Origin: Bacillota bacterium
Lineage (GTDB): Bacteria > Bacillota > Clostridia > Christensenellales > CAG-138
Length of the DNA stretch: 6,717 bases
Assembly (NCBI GenBank): GCA_023461495.1
Contig: JAEYLA010000251.1
Location: 1 to 6,717, forward strand
Reading direction: 5' to 3'
Numbering within the stretch: the first letter of the stretch is position 1; the number at the start of each line of letters is the position of its first letter. Shown here one piece after another: positions 4,923 through 6,717 of the stretch. The notes beneath the pieces are model-generated. The model saw nothing but the letters and a program-made list of their open reading frames with translations. It searched no databases and had not been told where the DNA came from. A program made the position numbers and the translations under genes.

Positions 4923-6326
4923 ATGACTGAAAAGGATTTTCGGGGTTCTATTGTAAAAATAGCCGGGCCTGTGCTTGACGTCCGGTTTGAAAAGGGGTTT
5001 GAGCCTGTGCTCAATACGCTTTTGAAAACCGAGACCGAGCCGCCCATCCATATGGAGGTTGCCCAGCACGCGGGCCCGGGTGTTGTGCGCGCCATCGCGC
5101 TCGAAGCGACGGAGGGCCTGTGCTGCGGTACGTCCGTGTTCAATACCGGCGGCGGCATTTCCGTGCCGGTCGGTGAAAACGTACTGGGCCGCGTCATTGA
5201 TTCATTGGGAAGGCCCATCGACGGCAAGGGTGAGATCGAAGCGCCCAGGCGCGCCGTACATCAGCCGCCGCCGTCGTTCGTCATGCAGCGCCCTTCCACC
5301 ACGCTCTTTGAAACGGGCATCAAGGTTATCGACCTGCTGGCCCCGTACCCTGTGGGCGGCAAGATCGGCCTGTTCGGCGGCGCGGGCGTGGGTAAGACGG
5401 TGCTCATCATGGAGCTGATGAACAACATCGCAAAGAACCGCGGCGGCTATTCCGTATTCACCGGCGTTGGCGAAAGAAGCCGCGAAGGTACGGAGCTGAT
5501 TGAAGAAATGCATGAGTCCGGCGTTATCAAGCGCACGTCGCTCGCCTTCGGGCAGATGAACGAGCCGCCGGGATCGCGTATGCGCGTGGCGCTTGCGGGC
5601 CTCACGATGGCGGAATACCTGCGCGATGAAATGCACCAGGACGTGCTGCTCTTTATTGATAACATTTTCCGTTACATACAGGCGGGCAACGAGGTTTCGG
5701 CGCTTTTGGGCCGCATGCCGTCCGCTGTCGGCTACCAGCCCACGCTTGCGACGGAGCTTGGCGATCTGCAGGAGCGCATCGCAAGTACGCCGCGCGGCTC
5801 CATCACCTCCGTGCAGGCCGTTTATGTGCCTGCCGACGATTTGACCGACCCCGCGCCCGCGACCATCTTCTCACACTTAGACGCGACGACGGTGCTTTCC
5901 CGCTCCATTGCGGAAATCGGCATTTACCCTGCGGTCGATCCTCTCGCGTCTACCTCCCGCATTCTGGAACCCGCCATCGTGGGCGAGCGGCACTATTCTG
6001 TGGCGCGCCGCGTGCAGGAGTGCCTGCAGCGCTACCACGAACTGCAGGATATCATCGCTATCCTTGGTATGGATGAGCTGTCCGATGAAGACAAGCTCAC
6101 CGTTTACCGCGCGAGAAAGCTGCAGAACTTCCTTTCCCAGCCGCTGCATGTTGCGGAGAACTTCACGGGAGAGCCGGGTCGCTTTGTCACGCTGGACCAG
6201 ACCGTTTCCGGATTTGCGGACATCGTGGACGGCAAGGTGGATGAGATTCCCGAATCCGCATTCCTGATGTGCGGCACCCTTGACGAGGTACGCGAAAAGT
6301 ACAGGGAGATGCAACAACATGCCTAA
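4923..6326 (+). CDS. atpD: F1Fo ATP synthase subunit beta (catalytic)
   Basis: Beta carries the catalytic sites for ATP synthesis and hydrolysis. Using ATG 4923 (467 residues): a beta-barrel domain with GSIVKIAGPVLDVRF (8-22); Walker A GGAGVGKT (152-159); catalytic Glu184 in GVGERSREG (181-189); Walker B LLFIDN with Asp246; LLGRMPSAVGYQPTL (261-275); adenine-contact Tyr335 in IYPAVDPLASTSR (334-346); and a lever loop reading DELSDED (384-390) instead of the common DELSEED. All key catalytic residues are present, so the enzyme should be active. After REG the sequence is TEL where most homologues have ND or NE. The 3' end overlaps the epsilon gene by 8 bases (ATGCCTAA), suggesting coupled translation. 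Starting at GTG 4914 would add MNS to the N-terminus. Confidence 0.97.
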   Translation: MTEKDFRGSIVKIAGPVLDVRFEKGFEPVLNTLLKTETEPPIHMEVAQHAGPGVVRAIALEATEGLCCGTSVFNTGGGISVPVGENVLGRVIDSLGRPIDGKGEIEAPRRAVHQPPPSFVMQRPSTTLFETGIKVIDLLAPYPVGGKIGLFGGAGVGKTVLIMELMNNIAKNRGGYSVFTGVGERSREGTELIEEMHESGVIKRTSLAFGQMNEPPGSRMRVALAGLTMAEYLRDEMHQDVLLFIDNIFRYIQAGNEVSALLGRMPSAVGYQPTLATELGDLQERIASTPRGSITSVQAVYVPADDLTDPAPATIFSHLDATTVLSRSIAEIGIYPAVDPLASTSRILEPAIVGERHYSVARRVQECLQRYHELQDIIAILGMDELSDEDKLTVYRARKLQNFLSQPLHVAENFTGEPGRFVTLDQTVSGFADIVDGKVDEIPESAFLMCGTLDEVREKYREMQQHA

Positions 6327-6717
6327 ACCGTTCCGCCTGATGGTTTTAACGCCCGAGCGCGAATTTTATAATGGAGAAGCATACTCCGTGACGGTGGAAT
6401 CCATCGGGGGGCGGCTTGGCGTATTGGCCGACCATGTCCCCATGGTAACGGCGCTGACCGTTGGCGAGCTTTCCATCCGCACAGCGCCCGATGAGGCAAA
6501 GACCGCGTTTCATTCCGAAGGCTTTATGGAGGTACGCACGGATGGCGTGATCATCCTCTGCCAGGCGTGCGAATGGCCCGAGGAGATCGACGCCGTGCGC
6601 GCGCAGCAGGCGGAAGAGCGCGCAAGGGCGCGCCTGAGCCATCCCGCGAGCGAGACCGCTTCCTCCCGTTCCAATGTCGCGCTGATGCGCGCCCTCACAC
6701 GGCAGAAGGTGAAGGGC
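6319..6717 (+). CDS. atpC: F1Fo ATP synthase subunit epsilon, 3' end cut by window
   Basis: Epsilon links gamma to the c ring and, through its C-terminal helices, can inhibit ATP hydrolysis. The 133 visible codons begin MPKPFRLMVLTPEREFYNGE, include GGRLGVLADHVPMVTAL (30-46) of the N-terminal beta sandwich, and continue into a charged helical hairpin (about 88-130). No stop codon is reached, but the family's usual length of about 130-140 shows that only a few residues are missing. CEWPEEIDAVRA (84-95) contains the I(L)DxxRA motif used for ATP binding in Bacillus epsilon, with Glu85, Asp91, Arg94 and a later Arg128 in fitting positions. The start overlaps the beta end by 8 bases and has AGGGAGA at 6303-6309 as ribosome binding site. 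Confidence 0.93.
   Translation, partial: MPKPFRLMVLTPEREFYNGEAYSVTVESIGGRLGVLADHVPMVTALTVGELSIRTAPDEAKTAFHSEGFMEVRTDGVIILCQACEWPEEIDAVRAQQAEERARARLSHPASETASSRSNVALMRALTRQKVKG

Noticed and set aside
358..6717. An N-ATPase type operon (with atpQ and atpR).
   Set aside because: The gene order is the canonical I-a-c-b-delta-alpha-gamma-beta-epsilon. N-ATPase operons begin with beta and epsilon and lack delta.
1..6717. CRISPR arrays, tRNA or rRNA genes, insertion sequences.
   Set aside because: No spaced direct repeats, RNA gene signatures, transposase frames or terminal inverted repeats were seen.

Overview
The window carries a nearly complete F1Fo ATP synthase operon. All genes lie on the plus strand in the canonical bacterial order: I-like accessory protein, a, c, b, delta, alpha, gamma, beta, epsilon (atpI-B-E-F-H-A-G-D-C). 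Epsilon runs off the right edge without a stop codon. The genes are tightly packed, with overlaps or gaps of at most 33 bases, so the cluster reads as one transcript. A good sigma-A type promoter lies just upstream of the first gene. At the left edge is the 5' end of an unidentified gene on the opposite strand, divergent from the operon.

The organism is most likely a Gram-positive anaerobe of the Clostridia (Bacillota). This rests on strong AGGAGG ribosome binding sites, a c subunit with a glutamate carboxylate and the ARQPEA loop, clostridial-looking alpha and beta chains, and eight cysteines in alpha. The genes are moderately GC-rich (many GCG, CGC and GGC codons), while the 263-base upstream spacer is clearly AT-richer. 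A GC-richer clostridial lineage such as Christensenellales or Oscillospirales fits, but I cannot name a species.

Layout: 1-94 unidentified minus-strand gene start; 95-357 divergent intergenic region with promoters both ways and an inverted repeat over the operon's -35; 358-1796 membrane genes (I-like, a, c); 1815-2525 stator genes (b and a very short delta); 2529-6717 the catalytic F1 head and its rotor (alpha, gamma, beta, epsilon). The c ring and subunit a form the ion path. Gamma and epsilon form the rotor shaft. Subunit b, with delta, should hold the alpha3beta3 head still while beta makes or hydrolyses ATP.

The enzyme has several unusual parts. The delta gene codes for only about 75 residues: the C-terminal, b-binding part, with no N-terminal domain to grip the top of F1. 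Subunit a has an N-terminal extension with two extra hydrophobic segments. The c subunit has most of a sodium-site signature, but the usual glutamine is methionine. Alpha has Arg in place of the second Gly of the conserved VGG next to its arginine finger. Epsilon appears to keep the full set of ATP-sensing residues known from Bacillus PS3. Together these suggest a divergent but apparently functional ATP synthase with a reduced stator cap, which is the best lead in the window.
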